Origin: CAYVMD01 sp964452465
Lineage (GTDB): Bacteria > Armatimonadota > JACIXR01
Direction of reading: 5' to 3'
DNA length: 34,075 bases
Assembly (NCBI GenBank): GCA_964452465.1
Contig: CAYVMD010000022.1
Span: forward strand, 1-34,075
Each line of letters opens with the position of its first letter. Within the stretch, counting starts at the first letter, position 1. Position numbers and translations under genes: made by a program. Under the pieces are notes generated by a model that was given only the letters and a program-made list of their open reading frames with translations, was not told the DNA's origin and ran no database searches. Below, in pieces: positions 6,831-14,901 of this stretch.

Positions 6831-7661
6831 TCACCTCCTGGGAAGAAGTTGAGAGATCTTTTTGACTAACTGATAATTAAGAAGATGCCCCGATTTTATA
6901 GCTATGATATGGCAATTAGTCCTTCTGCCTAACAAGGCCAAGTCTCCTAACAAATCCAACACTTTATGCCTAACCAACTCATTGCTAAAGCGTAAGGGAG
7001 TTGAGGGGCCTTCTTCCGTCAGAACTACGGCGTTCTCCAAGGATCCCCCCAAGGCTAGGCCTGCTTTCTTTAATTCCTCCACTTCGTGGAGAAAACCAAA
7101 GGTTCGCGCAGGGGCGATCTCCTTTTCGAACACTTCCTCGTTTATCCGCAAGGAAATGATCTGTTCCCCTGCATGGGCAAAATTAAAATCCACACAGTAG
7201 GTTATCCTTAACTCGTTGCAGGGTAAAGCTACTATATGGGCTTCCCCATTTTTAACCCAAATTTCCCTCTCTAAATTGTAAGTCTCTCTCAACCTTCCAA
7301 ATTCTGCAATTCCTGCTTCTTTTATTAATCTAACGAAGGGAAGAGCACTCCCATCCAGAGCTGGTATCTCATCTCCTTCTACTTGAATGAGCGCGTTATC
7401 CACCCCCATCCAAAATAAGGCAGCTAAAAGATGTTCTACAGTATATATCATGACCCCGTTCTTCTCCAAAACGGTGCAGCGGTTGGAGCTATAGACATTC
7501 GCCTCACATGCTTCTATAAGGGGTGCGGAGGGTACATCTAAACGTTGAAAGATTATCCCCTTCCCCTCATCTAGGGGGTAAATAGTAACGATATTATCCC
7601 GTCCCCTATGAATGCCTTTGCCTTTTATTTTTATTTCCTTACCTATGGTTTTCTGAAACAT
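6831..7661 (-). CDS. lpxC: UDP-3-O-acyl-N-acetylglucosamine deacetylase
   Basis: A 276-residue zinc deacetylase catalysing the committed step of lipid A synthesis. The zinc and catalytic residues are all present: E76 and H77 in YTVEHLLAALF, H232 and D236 in RHKVLDLLGD, and H259 near the C-terminus (SGHLLNYQLV). The two-domain length is typical of stand-alone LpxC. It is not fused to FabZ as in Bacteroidetes, but the two genes nearly touch, and its last codons carry the fabZ ribosome binding site. It lies three bases after the exported barrel-like gene. Confidence 0.97.
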   Translation of the reverse strand: MFQKTIGKEIKIKGKGIHRGRDNIVTIYPLDEGKGIIFQRLDVPSAPLIEACEANVYSSNRCTVLEKNGVMIYTVEHLLAALFWMGVDNALIQVEGDEIPALDGSALPFVRLIKEAGIAEFGRLRETYNLEREIWVKNGEAHIVALPCNELRITYCVDFNFAHAGEQIISLRINEEVFEKEIAPARTFGFLHEVEELKKAGLALGGSLENAVVLTEEGPSTPLRFSNELVRHKVLDLLGDLALLGRRTNCHIIAIKSGHLLNYQLVKKISQLLPRR

Positions 7662-7664
7662 CCC

Positions 7665-8294
7665 TTAAAAGCCAACTTTAACGCTCAAGGCAGCGCCTAA
7701 ATTTCCCTCAAGGGTAAATACCTCCGCTTCAGTTAAAGGTAAAACCTTTACCTTAAGGGCGAAGTTTACCTTCTTGTTGACCAATTCTGCCATTATCTCG
7801 CTGTCTCGAGAGATGGGCAATGTTAATCCAAGGAAAAGCCCATCTATGAACTTCCCATCTGCCATTCCTGCGCTCACTCGAGGTGCTCCTATAGGAATCC
7901 CTGCCGCCTTCGCGGGCGCCGTGGCGAGGGACAATGTTTTGCTTGCTACTGCGTAAAGGGAGCTTCCCACTTCATCGGTCATATCGATTACCCCCACTGC
8001 AATAGCGGGAAGGGCAACGGATTCCGGCAAGAGGAGAACCTTTCCATTGATTATCGTCTTCGTTTCGTCATTGCTTAAGCGGGCACCGGATAGCTCCCAG
8101 TTAGTGAAAACTCCCACGGAGCCAGCAATGGTGTTCATGTCCTTGGTGGTGGAGATTATCCCGGAAGCCCCTGCTAATTTTACCGCATCAGCGGTAGGAG
8201 CGGTGATCAACCCTGAATAGCCCACAAGGCTCGGTCCCCCGGCAATTGCCAGACTTCCCAAGATAAAACAAAAGGCAACCAGCAACTTCTTCAC
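7665..8294 (-). CDS. Small exported protein, probably an outer-membrane beta-barrel (YjbH-like start)
   Basis: A 209-residue protein with a clear signal peptide (MKKLLVAFCFILGSLAIAG). The mature start, GYSGLITAPTADAVKLAG, resembles the GxxGLIxxPTA opening of YjbH-type outer-membrane proteins. The rest alternates polar and hydrophobic residues, and the chain ends ALSVKVGF. A terminal Phe with alternating hydrophobics is the usual signal recognised by the Bam machinery. It starts with GTG, nine bases after GGAGG inside the end of lpxD, so it is translated with the lpx genes. YjbH proteins are much longer (~700 residues), so this could be a short relative or an unrelated barrel. No function can be assigned. 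Confidence 0.7.
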   Translation of the reverse strand: MKKLLVAFCFILGSLAIAGGPSLVGYSGLITAPTADAVKLAGASGIISTTKDMNTIAGSVGVFTNWELSGARLSNDETKTIINGKVLLLPESVALPAIAVGVIDMTDEVGSSLYAVASKTLSLATAPAKAAGIPIGAPRVSAGMADGKFIDGLFLGLTLPISRDSEIMAELVNKKVNFALKVKVLPLTEAEVFTLEGNLGAALSVKVGF

Positions 8295-9326
8295 TCAATC
8301 ATCTCCTCCTTTTGCTTGAAGTTTTTTCATTTCCTTCTCTAATTCTTCTATTTTCTCCACAATTTGTGGTAATTTTTGGACAAGAGACAATGCCCTCATC
8401 TGTTTTAAGTGCTCCCGTGCGGGATAACCCGAAACAACTGTGTGAGGCTTTACATTTCCGATTACCCCCGCCTGGGCTGCTATGATAGCCCCATCTCCTA
8501 TTTCCAAGTGATCGGCAATACCTGCCTGCCCTGCTATGGTAACTCCCTTTCCTATCTTCACGCTTCCCGAAATACCAACCTGTGCTACTATCACGCTGTT
8601 TTCCCCTATTTCCACATTATGAGCAATCTGTACCAGATTGTCTATCTTCGTTCCCTTCCCTATCCTTGTTTCTCCCATGGTGGCTCTATCTATCGTGGTA
8701 TTAGCTCCTATTTCCACATCGTCTTCTATTACTACCTTTCCTATATGAGGTATCTTTAGCCGTCCTTCCTCCTGTTCCACATAACCGAATCCATCTGCTC
8801 CTATCACGGCACCCGAGTGGATTATGCAGTTATTGCCTATTTCCGTATCCTCATAGAGCACAACTCGTGGATATAGAAGACAATTGTTCCCTATTTTGCA
8901 ATTGTTCCCGATATATACAAGGGGATAAATCAGGGTACCATTTCCTATTCGGGTATTCGCACCTATATAGGTAAAGGCCCCGATGTGGACATCCCTTCCC
9001 AATTCCACTTCTTCCTCTATTACGGCTGTGGGGTGAATGCCGGGGCGAGGTTGGTAACGGTGGGAGAAGAGCTCCAGCACCCTTATCAAGGCGAGGCGAG
9101 GATTTACGACGAATATGGCGGGTTTATTCACCTTCCAGCCCTCTTTCACTATAAGAGCGGAAGCACCGCTTTCTTCTGCTTTCTTTAAAAGTCGCTCGGC
9201 ATCAACAAACGATATATCACCCTCTCCTGCCTTTTCCAAGGGGGCAACCCCCTTTATCTCCAAGGTGGGATCTCCTTCCAAATAACCACCTATAGCTTCG
9301 GCTATTTCCCTTAGGGTAAAGGGCAT
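8295..9326 (-). CDS. lpxD: UDP-3-O-(3-hydroxyacyl)glucosamine N-acyltransferase
   Basis: A 343-residue protein. The N-terminal uridine-binding domain (residues 1-100, with GDISFVDAERLLKKAEESGASALIV) leads into a hexapeptide-repeat beta-helix. The catalytic His is H236 in VQIAHNVEIGEN (E. coli H239). The C-terminal helix (LPQIVEKIEELEKEMKKLQ) is coiled-coil-like, as in the trimeric enzyme. It adds the N-linked hydroxyacyl chain to the LpxC product. The ATG at 9326 overlaps the preceding gene by 16 bases, and its last codons hold the ribosome binding site for the next one. Confidence 0.97.
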   Translation of the reverse strand: MPFTLREIAEAIGGYLEGDPTLEIKGVAPLEKAGEGDISFVDAERLLKKAEESGASALIVKEGWKVNKPAIFVVNPRLALIRVLELFSHRYQPRPGIHPTAVIEEEVELGRDVHIGAFTYIGANTRIGNGTLIYPLVYIGNNCKIGNNCLLYPRVVLYEDTEIGNNCIIHSGAVIGADGFGYVEQEEGRLKIPHIGKVVIEDDVEIGANTTIDRATMGETRIGKGTKIDNLVQIAHNVEIGENSVIVAQVGISGSVKIGKGVTIAGQAGIADHLEIGDGAIIAAQAGVIGNVKPHTVVSGYPAREHLKQMRALSLVQKLPQIVEKIEELEKEMKKLQAKGGDD

Positions 9327-9946
9327 CTTTTTCTTATCTCCCTTAGGATCCTTTCGTAATCCTCCAGTCGCCTTTGTCGATGTGCCAAATCCCTAGTGAG
9401 AGCTTCCCTAACAAACTTCTCTCTTTGGAGGAGCGAATCTAACCCTTTCATCTCGAGGGATGACGACAAAGGACCGAAGGAGGGAGCGTTCCACCATCCT
9501 TTGGCTTCCTGGATCGGAATGGAAAGGGGAGCAGGGTGGATCTCCTCTCTTTCCTCGGCTTTACCCTTGCTTTCCTCCACTTCTTTTATCCATTGGGAAA
9601 TAAGGGATTGAATGGCTTGTGCCAGTTCCCCTTCCTTTGCTTGTTGTTCCGTGGGGTGTGAGGAAACCTCTGCCAAGAGCGCTTTAAGGCGCAAACCCAC
9701 CAAAGAATAAAGGTTTTCCTTCCGCCACTCCTCTACCCATTGGGGAAATTCATCCCATTTGGCTACAATATATTCCCTTCTCGAACTTACAGGTGGTGTA
9801 ATTTTTGCTTCTTCTCCTTTCGTTTTCAAATAAGACCTCACCCTATTATATCCTTCCCTTTGATTTGAGATCACTTTCTGCAGAAGTTCGCCATATAACC
9901 TGCTCTCCCAGGAAGGGAAAACAAACGAAGGCAACATCCCCAGCAT
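9311..9946 (-). CDS. Unknown protein between skp and lpxD
   Basis: I do not recognise this gene. From the ATG at 9946 it encodes 211 residues (MLGMLPSFVFPSWESRLYGELLQK...). The middle is charged and helix-prone, and the C-terminal coiled-coil-like segment is LQREKFVREALTRDLAHRQRRLEDYERILREIRKR. The frame stays open to a TTG at 10027, inside the skp coding sequence. That longer form would add a basic N-terminus before the hydrophobic stretch and could act as a signal anchor, so the start is uncertain. It overlaps lpxD by 16 bases. Part of the chain (NAPSFGPLSSSLEM) lies in a stretch resembling the interspersed repeat family. A role in envelope assembly is only suggested by position. Confidence 0.6.
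   Translation of the reverse strand: MLGMLPSFVFPSWESRLYGELLQKVISNQREGYNRVRSYLKTKGEEAKITPPVSSRREYIVAKWDEFPQWVEEWRKENLYSLVGLRLKALLAEVSSHPTEQQAKEGELAQAIQSLISQWIKEVEESKGKAEEREEIHPAPLSIPIQEAKGWWNAPSFGPLSSSLEMKGLDSLLQREKFVREALTRDLAHRQRRLEDYERILREIRKRCPLP
9449..9493 (-). repeat. Possible diverged copy E of the interspersed repeat
   Basis: The + strand reads CATCTCGAGGGATG, then GACCGAAGGAGGGAGCGTTCC. This matches the order of blocks in copies B and C (CATCTCG..., GACCGAAGG-GAGCGTGTCC). The long hairpin is shortened and stem pairing is poor. It may be an old copy or chance similarity. Confidence 0.3.
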
Positions 9947-9977
9947 TGCGAGGAATCCCTTTAATGGGGATGCCCTT

Positions 9978-10676
9978 CTACTTACTAAGTGTTTGGATAA
10001 CCTTCTGGGTAAGGTCAACACCTCCAAAAAGAACTACCCGTTTGTCCAGAACTATAGAAATGTTATTAGCCTTCGCTACATCACCGATGACCTTTTGAAG
10101 CGCTTGGAAGATGTAAGGGTCTAACTCTTCCCCTTCCTTAGGGTTAATCCCTAACTTCTGTAGTTTAGCCCGGATGTTCTTTTCCATACCCTGGATCAGT
10201 TCGTCTTGTTTTTGTTTTATGCGATTATCGTACTCCTGGCGTATAGCGTCTATATCTCGAGAGGCAGTCAGCTTTAAGTTCTGCAGTTCCTCCAATCTTT
10301 TCTTCTGCTCCTCGGTAGGGTTGTTTGTGTTCTCCAATTGTTGCAATTCCTTTTCCCTTGAAACCGCTAACTGTTCCAATTCATCTATCCTTTTCTTGTC
10401 CGCATCCGTTAAGGAGGATTTTGCTAATAACCGTTTCAGCTCTTCTCTCTCTTGGGTAGCAAGCATAAAATAACTTATGTGCAGATTTAGGGATTGTTGC
10501 AGGCTATTGGTTAATTCCTGAAGCTGGCTTTGGGCTGCTGGTAGGTTAGTGAACTGGTTGTATATCTCAGTAAAATCCACATAGCCGATGCTTATCCCTT
10601 GCGCACCTGCTTTTGGAAAGAGCGACATCCCTAACACCAATATTAATACAGCCATAAACTTCTTCATGCCTTTCAC
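9978..10676 (-). CDS. skp: OmpH/Skp family periplasmic chaperone
   Basis: A 232-residue protein with a signal peptide (KKFMAVLILVLGMSLFPKAGAQG). The family start SIGYVDFTEIYNQF and a long charged coiled coil (residues ~45-170) follow. The C-terminal beta segment (NISIVLDKRVVLFGGVDLTQKVI) packs the trimer body. Skp trimers hold unfolded outer-membrane proteins in the periplasm. It is somewhat longer than E. coli Skp (161), with the extra length in the coiled coil (two KKRIDELEQL-like blocks). It is the promoter-proximal gene of the lpx operon, the common skp-lpxD arrangement with one unknown gene between. Confidence 0.9.
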   Translation of the reverse strand: MKGMKKFMAVLILVLGMSLFPKAGAQGISIGYVDFTEIYNQFTNLPAAQSQLQELTNSLQQSLNLHISYFMLATQEREELKRLLAKSSLTDADKKRIDELEQLAVSREKELQQLENTNNPTEEQKKRLEELQNLKLTASRDIDAIRQEYDNRIKQKQDELIQGMEKNIRAKLQKLGINPKEGEELDPYIFQALQKVIGDVAKANNISIVLDKRVVLFGGVDLTQKVIQTLSK

Positions 10677-10711
10677 CTATCCTTTCTCATGTGATTTTCA
10701 AAGTTATTTAA

Positions 10712-10740
10712 ATCTTATCATATTTTTGTTTAGACGGCAA
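10712..10740 (-). promoter_or_regulatory. Candidate promoter of the skp-lpx operon
   Basis: On the minus strand: TTGCCG (10735-10740), 17-base spacer, TAAGAT (10712-10717). Each hexamer has two mismatches to the sigma-70 consensus. The leader would be about 30 bases to the skp ATG. It lies in the only gap between the PTS gene and skp. Confidence 0.5.
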
Positions 10741-10754
10741 AACTTCTCCTTTCG

Positions 10755-11864
10755 TTACTCCTTCTCTCTCCCAGGCGTTGGCAAGTCGAGCTTCCGGATG
10801 AACAACCGGAAACTGACATAATATAATGCGAAGAAAAAGACGCCAAGTAAAAGAAGTAGCCAGGGCTTTTGAGCCAGTCCTATATTGAGGAAAAAGTCTA
10901 TCGCTCCCGCGGAGAAACTAAAGCCGTGCCTTATGTTCAACGAATGCGCTATAATGAGGGATAGACCTGTGAGGAAGGAATGAAGGAGGAAAAGAACAGG
11001 GGCGAGGAACATAAAGGAAAACTCTATGGGCTCGGTTACCCCTGTAATTATGGAAGTAAGGGCGGAAGAAAGGAGGATTCCTCCAACTATTTTTCTCTTT
11101 TGGGGGTGGGCTTCGCGATACATGGCTAAGCATACTGCAGGCAGACCAAAAAGCATGATGGGATAGAAGCCTGCCATGAAACTCCCTGCTGATGGGTCGC
11201 CGGCGAAGAATCGCCACATATCCCCATGGAATACCTTACCTCCTGCTTGATAATCCCCGAAGGTGAACCAAACGAGGCTGTTTATAATATGGTGGAGCCC
11301 GAAGGGGATGAGCAACCTGTTCATTACCCCATATATTAAAAGCCCGAGGCCTCCCGCCCCTACCATCCACTTTCCGAAATGTCCTATTAAATCCTGAATG
11401 GGAAGCCAGACGAAGGCACAGATCAATCCTAAGACTAAGCAGGAGACAGCGGTTATTAAAGGTGGAAAGCGTCGTCCTCCAAAAAAGGCGAGGAAGGGAG
11501 GAAGACGCAAGGTGTGGAATTTCTCGTAAAGATAGGCAGCCACCAACCCCACGAGGATGCCCCCTAAAACGCCCATGTCTATTTTATCATTTACCTGCTT
11601 TAAGGTAGCGGAGAAGACGAGATATCCCACGAGGGAGGAAAGCCCTGATATCCCTGCCTCCGAGGTGAATCCTATGGCCACCCCCACCGCAAATAGAAGG
11701 GGAAGATTATCGAAGACCGCAGCTCCTGCCTTGTTTATGACCGGGATATCGAAAATATCCTTGGCTCCTAAACGAAGGAGCAGAGCTGCCGCGGGAAGCA
11801 CCGCTATGGGCACCAACAAAGATGTTCCTATCCTTTGTAAAATGGCGAAAGTTCTTCCCTTCAT
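10755..11864 (-). CDS. PTS EIIC component, glucose/N-acetylglucosamine family, stand-alone
   Basis: A 369-residue polytopic membrane protein. It begins ILQRIGTSLLVPIAVLPAAALLLRLG and contains the conserved substrate-site regions FGLHHIINSLVW and TGVTEPIEFSFMFLAP, which are typical of the glucose/GlcNAc superfamily EIIC. It would translocate and help phosphorylate a hexose or amino sugar. The chain ends soon after the last membrane helix (KLDLPTPGREKE), so there is no fused EIIB. No EIIA, EIIB, HPr or EI gene lies in the window; partners must be elsewhere if it works as a PTS. The start at the ATG at 11864 has AGGTGG five bases upstream and follows the TPR gene stop by one base. The longer GTG frame is not needed. 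Confidence 0.88.
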   Translation of the reverse strand: MKGRTFAILQRIGTSLLVPIAVLPAAALLLRLGAKDIFDIPVINKAGAAVFDNLPLLFAVGVAIGFTSEAGISGLSSLVGYLVFSATLKQVNDKIDMGVLGGILVGLVAAYLYEKFHTLRLPPFLAFFGGRRFPPLITAVSCLVLGLICAFVWLPIQDLIGHFGKWMVGAGGLGLLIYGVMNRLLIPFGLHHIINSLVWFTFGDYQAGGKVFHGDMWRFFAGDPSAGSFMAGFYPIMLFGLPAVCLAMYREAHPQKRKIVGGILLSSALTSIITGVTEPIEFSFMFLAPVLFLLHSFLTGLSLIIAHSLNIRHGFSFSAGAIDFFLNIGLAQKPWLLLLLGVFFFALYYVSFRLFIRKLDLPTPGREKE

Positions 11865-11865
11865 T

Positions 11866-14529
11866 TTAACCACCTAACCTCTGTATGGCCTCCTTAGCCT
11901 CCGGATTTTCGGGTGACAACTCCAATATATTTTTATAAGCGGATATTGCCTTTTCCTTATCCCCCTCCGCCTCGTAAAGGGAAGCGAGGTAGGAAAGAGC
12001 GCGAAGGTTATTAGGATTACCCTTTAGAAAAGCCTCCAGCCTCTGGATAGCGTCTTTCGTTTTCCCTGTCTTTTTCAAAGCCTCACACAGCTTGAGCACA
12101 AGATCGATGCTTGTTGGATCCTGGGACAAGACTTCCTCATACCTTTTCCTCGCTTCCTCCCAATTGCCTTCTTCCCCAAGCAAATCGCCCAATTTTTCCT
12201 TGTATGATACTTTGGACGGGTTTATTTGGGATAATTTCTCGTAAGCCTCAATGGCTTCTTTCTTGCTACCTTGTGCTTCATAAGCCCTTGCCAGATATCT
12301 CCATCCTACCTCGCTATCCTTTTTGCTCTCCAAAAATCCCCTAAATATTCCCAAAGTGCGTTCTATGTTTTTGCCCCCTTGGAAGCTGTCGCGAGCGAGG
12401 AGCTCCCCTAACTTCTCAGCGATCACATCGCTGGATGTTTTCTTTAATTCTTCCTCCAAAAAGGAAAGGCATTCATCCATGTTTCCGCTTTGTTGATATA
12501 GGTTAACCAGTGCATCTATGGGCACCTTGCTTTGGGGGTTTTTGCCCACAATGCCCTTGAGGAAAAAGATAGCACTGCTTATCCTCTTGGTCCTCAACGC
12601 TAAAGAGACAAAGTAATTGTAGGCGGAAGCGCTATTGGGATTCTCCCCGATGAATCCCCGATATAGTGCTAAAGCCCCCTCTACATCTCCTGCTTTTTCC
12701 TTTAAGGAAGCCATTTTGCTTACCACGAAGATGTTGGAAGGGTCCATTTGGCGCAGTTTTTCGTAGACAGAGAGAGCCTCTTGGGTTTCTCCTCTCTTTT
12801 CCAACTCCTCCGCCAAACTCGAAAGGACGGAGAAGTCCTCGGGGAATTTGTCCGCTAACTTTCTTAATTCTTTCAGGGCTTCCTCCTCTTTTCCCATCGC
12901 CTTTAAAAGGCGAGGAATGTTGAGAAGATAGGAGGGATTAGCCTCCATTGCCCCCAAACTTTTATAGCACTCCAATGCGCCTAAAAGATCCTTCTCTTTC
13001 TCCAGCAACTGTGCCTTGCGATAAAGCACCTCGGGATTGCGGGGAAAGACCTTGAGAGCCTCATCATATTCGCTCAATGCTGCCTTAGGCTTTTCCATCT
13101 CCTCATAGGTTCTAGCTATGAGAAGATAAGGTTGAAGGGCTTTTCTGTCTATCTCCTTCGCCTTTTGGTACTCCTTTATCGCCTCTTCCCTTTTGCCTTC
13201 CTTGCTTAAAATCCTTCCCATTTCCAGGAACGGACGCATATCTTTGGGATGGGAGGAAGCGAATTCCCTTAGCGTCTTCAAAGCTTCCTCTTGCTTTCCT
13301 TGCTCTTCCAATATAAAGGCAATACCCCTCCATAATTCAAAATCATCCGGCGCTACCTTCTGCGCTTTACGATATTCCTCTATCGCTTCCTCTTTCTTCC
13401 CCTCCCTTTCCAAAATGGAGGCTATCCTTTTATGAGCTTCCACTTCCTGAGGGTGGGCGGAGAGAATCTCACGATAACAGGCTATAGCTTCCTCCGTCTT
13501 GTTCTGCAATTCCAGAAGGTAAGCCAGGCTGTAGGCGAACCTGGGATCCTTGGGGAATGCTTTTATCCCTTGCTTATATACCTCTTCTGCTTCCTTCAAT
13601 TTCCCCTGCTGGATGAGGCAAAAGGCAAGGTTCTCCATAGCGGTATCGTTCTTGGGATCGAGTTTCAATGTCTCTCGGAATTCCTTCTCGGCAAGGGCGA
13701 ATTTCCCTTGCCTGAGAAAATTTAGCCCTAGGTTATAGTGAAACGAAGGGTTGTTGGGATCCATATCCACTAATTTCCGCCAAATATTCTCTGCTTCCTT
13801 CAGATTCCCTTTCTCCTGAGTGGCTATCGCCAAAAGGAAAAGGACCTCCCTGTTCTTGGGTTGGAGTTGGTAAGCCTTTTGAAGGTATGGGAGCGCCTCG
13901 CCCGCTTGCCCTTGTCTTAGAAGCAATTCCCCTAATGCCAAATAGGGAGGGAGGTAATCCGGCTGGAGGGAGATCGCCTTCTTCAAATAGGAAATTCCTT
14001 CTTTTACTTTCCCCTGCTGGAGAAAAACCAACCCGATGTTGAAGGGGGGGATGGCGCTTTTGGGGGCGAGGGCTTCCGCCTTCTTGAAGGACTGCTCCGC
14101 AGAAGCCCAGTTCTTCTGCCGGGCATAGAGGACTCCTAAATTAAGATGTGCCTCGGCATTCTTTTTGTCGAGGGCTATGGCTTTCTCTAAATATGCTTTC
14201 GCTTCCTTATAGTTGTTCCTCTGGAGGTAAAGTTGACCCAACTTGGTGTAGGCGAAGCTATTTTTGGGATCGAGCGAAATCGCCTTTTTTAAGTTCGTTT
14301 CCGCCTCCTTAATATTGCCTTTGGTGAGGTAAAGGAGGGCGAGGTTTATATAGGCAGGGAGAGTATCGGGAGATATTTGGAGCAGTTCTTTATATTTTGT
14401 TATCGCTGCATCTATCTTTCCTGCCTCGGTTAAGGAAATCGCCTCTTTAAAAAGGGTAGAAGGATTCTTTTCCCCCCAAGCGAGCAATACAAGGGTTAGA
14501 AGAAGGAGGTAGGACACGAACTTCTTCAT
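11866..14529 (-). CDS. Exported tetratricopeptide-repeat protein
   Basis: An 887-residue protein. A signal peptide or N-terminal anchor (MKKFVSYLLLLTLVLLAWGEKN) is followed by some two dozen tandem 34-residue TPR units running to the C-terminus (recurring A-x-x-N/Y-L/G-x-x-Y/L...P patterns such as AYINLALLYLTKGNIKEAETNLKKAISLDPKN). TPR arrays make superhelical scaffolds for protein contacts; no catalytic domain is seen. There is no lipobox Cys, so it is periplasmic or anchored by its N-terminus. The start at 14529 forms an ATGA overlap with hisI and has GGAAGGGAAG upstream. An open frame runs 30 codons further up but only re-reads hisI. Its place between his genes and a PTS gene gives no clear role. 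Confidence 0.9.
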   Translation of the reverse strand: MKKFVSYLLLLTLVLLAWGEKNPSTLFKEAISLTEAGKIDAAITKYKELLQISPDTLPAYINLALLYLTKGNIKEAETNLKKAISLDPKNSFAYTKLGQLYLQRNNYKEAKAYLEKAIALDKKNAEAHLNLGVLYARQKNWASAEQSFKKAEALAPKSAIPPFNIGLVFLQQGKVKEGISYLKKAISLQPDYLPPYLALGELLLRQGQAGEALPYLQKAYQLQPKNREVLFLLAIATQEKGNLKEAENIWRKLVDMDPNNPSFHYNLGLNFLRQGKFALAEKEFRETLKLDPKNDTAMENLAFCLIQQGKLKEAEEVYKQGIKAFPKDPRFAYSLAYLLELQNKTEEAIACYREILSAHPQEVEAHKRIASILEREGKKEEAIEEYRKAQKVAPDDFELWRGIAFILEEQGKQEEALKTLREFASSHPKDMRPFLEMGRILSKEGKREEAIKEYQKAKEIDRKALQPYLLIARTYEEMEKPKAALSEYDEALKVFPRNPEVLYRKAQLLEKEKDLLGALECYKSLGAMEANPSYLLNIPRLLKAMGKEEEALKELRKLADKFPEDFSVLSSLAEELEKRGETQEALSVYEKLRQMDPSNIFVVSKMASLKEKAGDVEGALALYRGFIGENPNSASAYNYFVSLALRTKRISSAIFFLKGIVGKNPQSKVPIDALVNLYQQSGNMDECLSFLEEELKKTSSDVIAEKLGELLARDSFQGGKNIERTLGIFRGFLESKKDSEVGWRYLARAYEAQGSKKEAIEAYEKLSQINPSKVSYKEKLGDLLGEEGNWEEARKRYEEVLSQDPTSIDLVLKLCEALKKTGKTKDAIQRLEAFLKGNPNNLRALSYLASLYEAEGDKEKAISAYKNILELSPENPEAKEAIQRLGG

Positions 14530-14873
14530 TTGGCTTCCCTTCCGTATACCTCCTCTGGGGAGAAAACCTTTATTCCCTTTGTTTTCCATTCTTTTCCTTC
14601 CAGAATACGGTGGAAGCAACTTCTATACCCAGTGTGGCAAACAGCAGGAGGGGCTTCCACCTTAAGAAGGATTGCATCCCCATCGCAATCTAACCATATC
14701 TCTTTCACTTTTAGGAAGTTCCCCGATGTTTCCCCCTTCAACCATAATTTTCCCCTCGAGCGACTGTAAAAATATGCCAACCCCTCCTCCACCGTCTTGC
14801 GTAGAGCGACTTCGTTCATGTAAGCAACCATCAACACCTCTCCGCTTTCTTCGTCTTGCACTATGGCAGGCAC
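14526..14873 (-). CDS. hisI: Phosphoribosyl-AMP cyclohydrolase
   Basis: A 115-residue HisI-type enzyme (third step of histidine synthesis, opening the adenine ring of PR-AMP). It carries GEVLMVAYMN, YFYSRSRGKLWLKGETSGN, the metal-binding LDCDGDA (residues 61-67), C79 and C86 in VCHTGYRSCF. It is a cyclohydrolase alone, with no HisE pyrophosphohydrolase domain. The annotated start is GTG at 14873. However, the frame continues upstream with WLKDVKFDEKGL, the usual N-terminus of the family, and reaches a strong AAGGAGG at 14924-14930 without any ATG, GTG or TTG. The true start may be a non-standard ATC at 14919-14921 (see findings). Confidence 0.93.
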   Translation of the reverse strand: MPAIVQDEESGEVLMVAYMNEVALRKTVEEGLAYFYSRSRGKLWLKGETSGNFLKVKEIWLDCDGDAILLKVEAPPAVCHTGYRSCFHRILEGKEWKTKGIKVFSPEEVYGREAK

Positions 14874-14901
14874 GAGTCCTTTTTCGTCGAACTTAACATC
14901 C

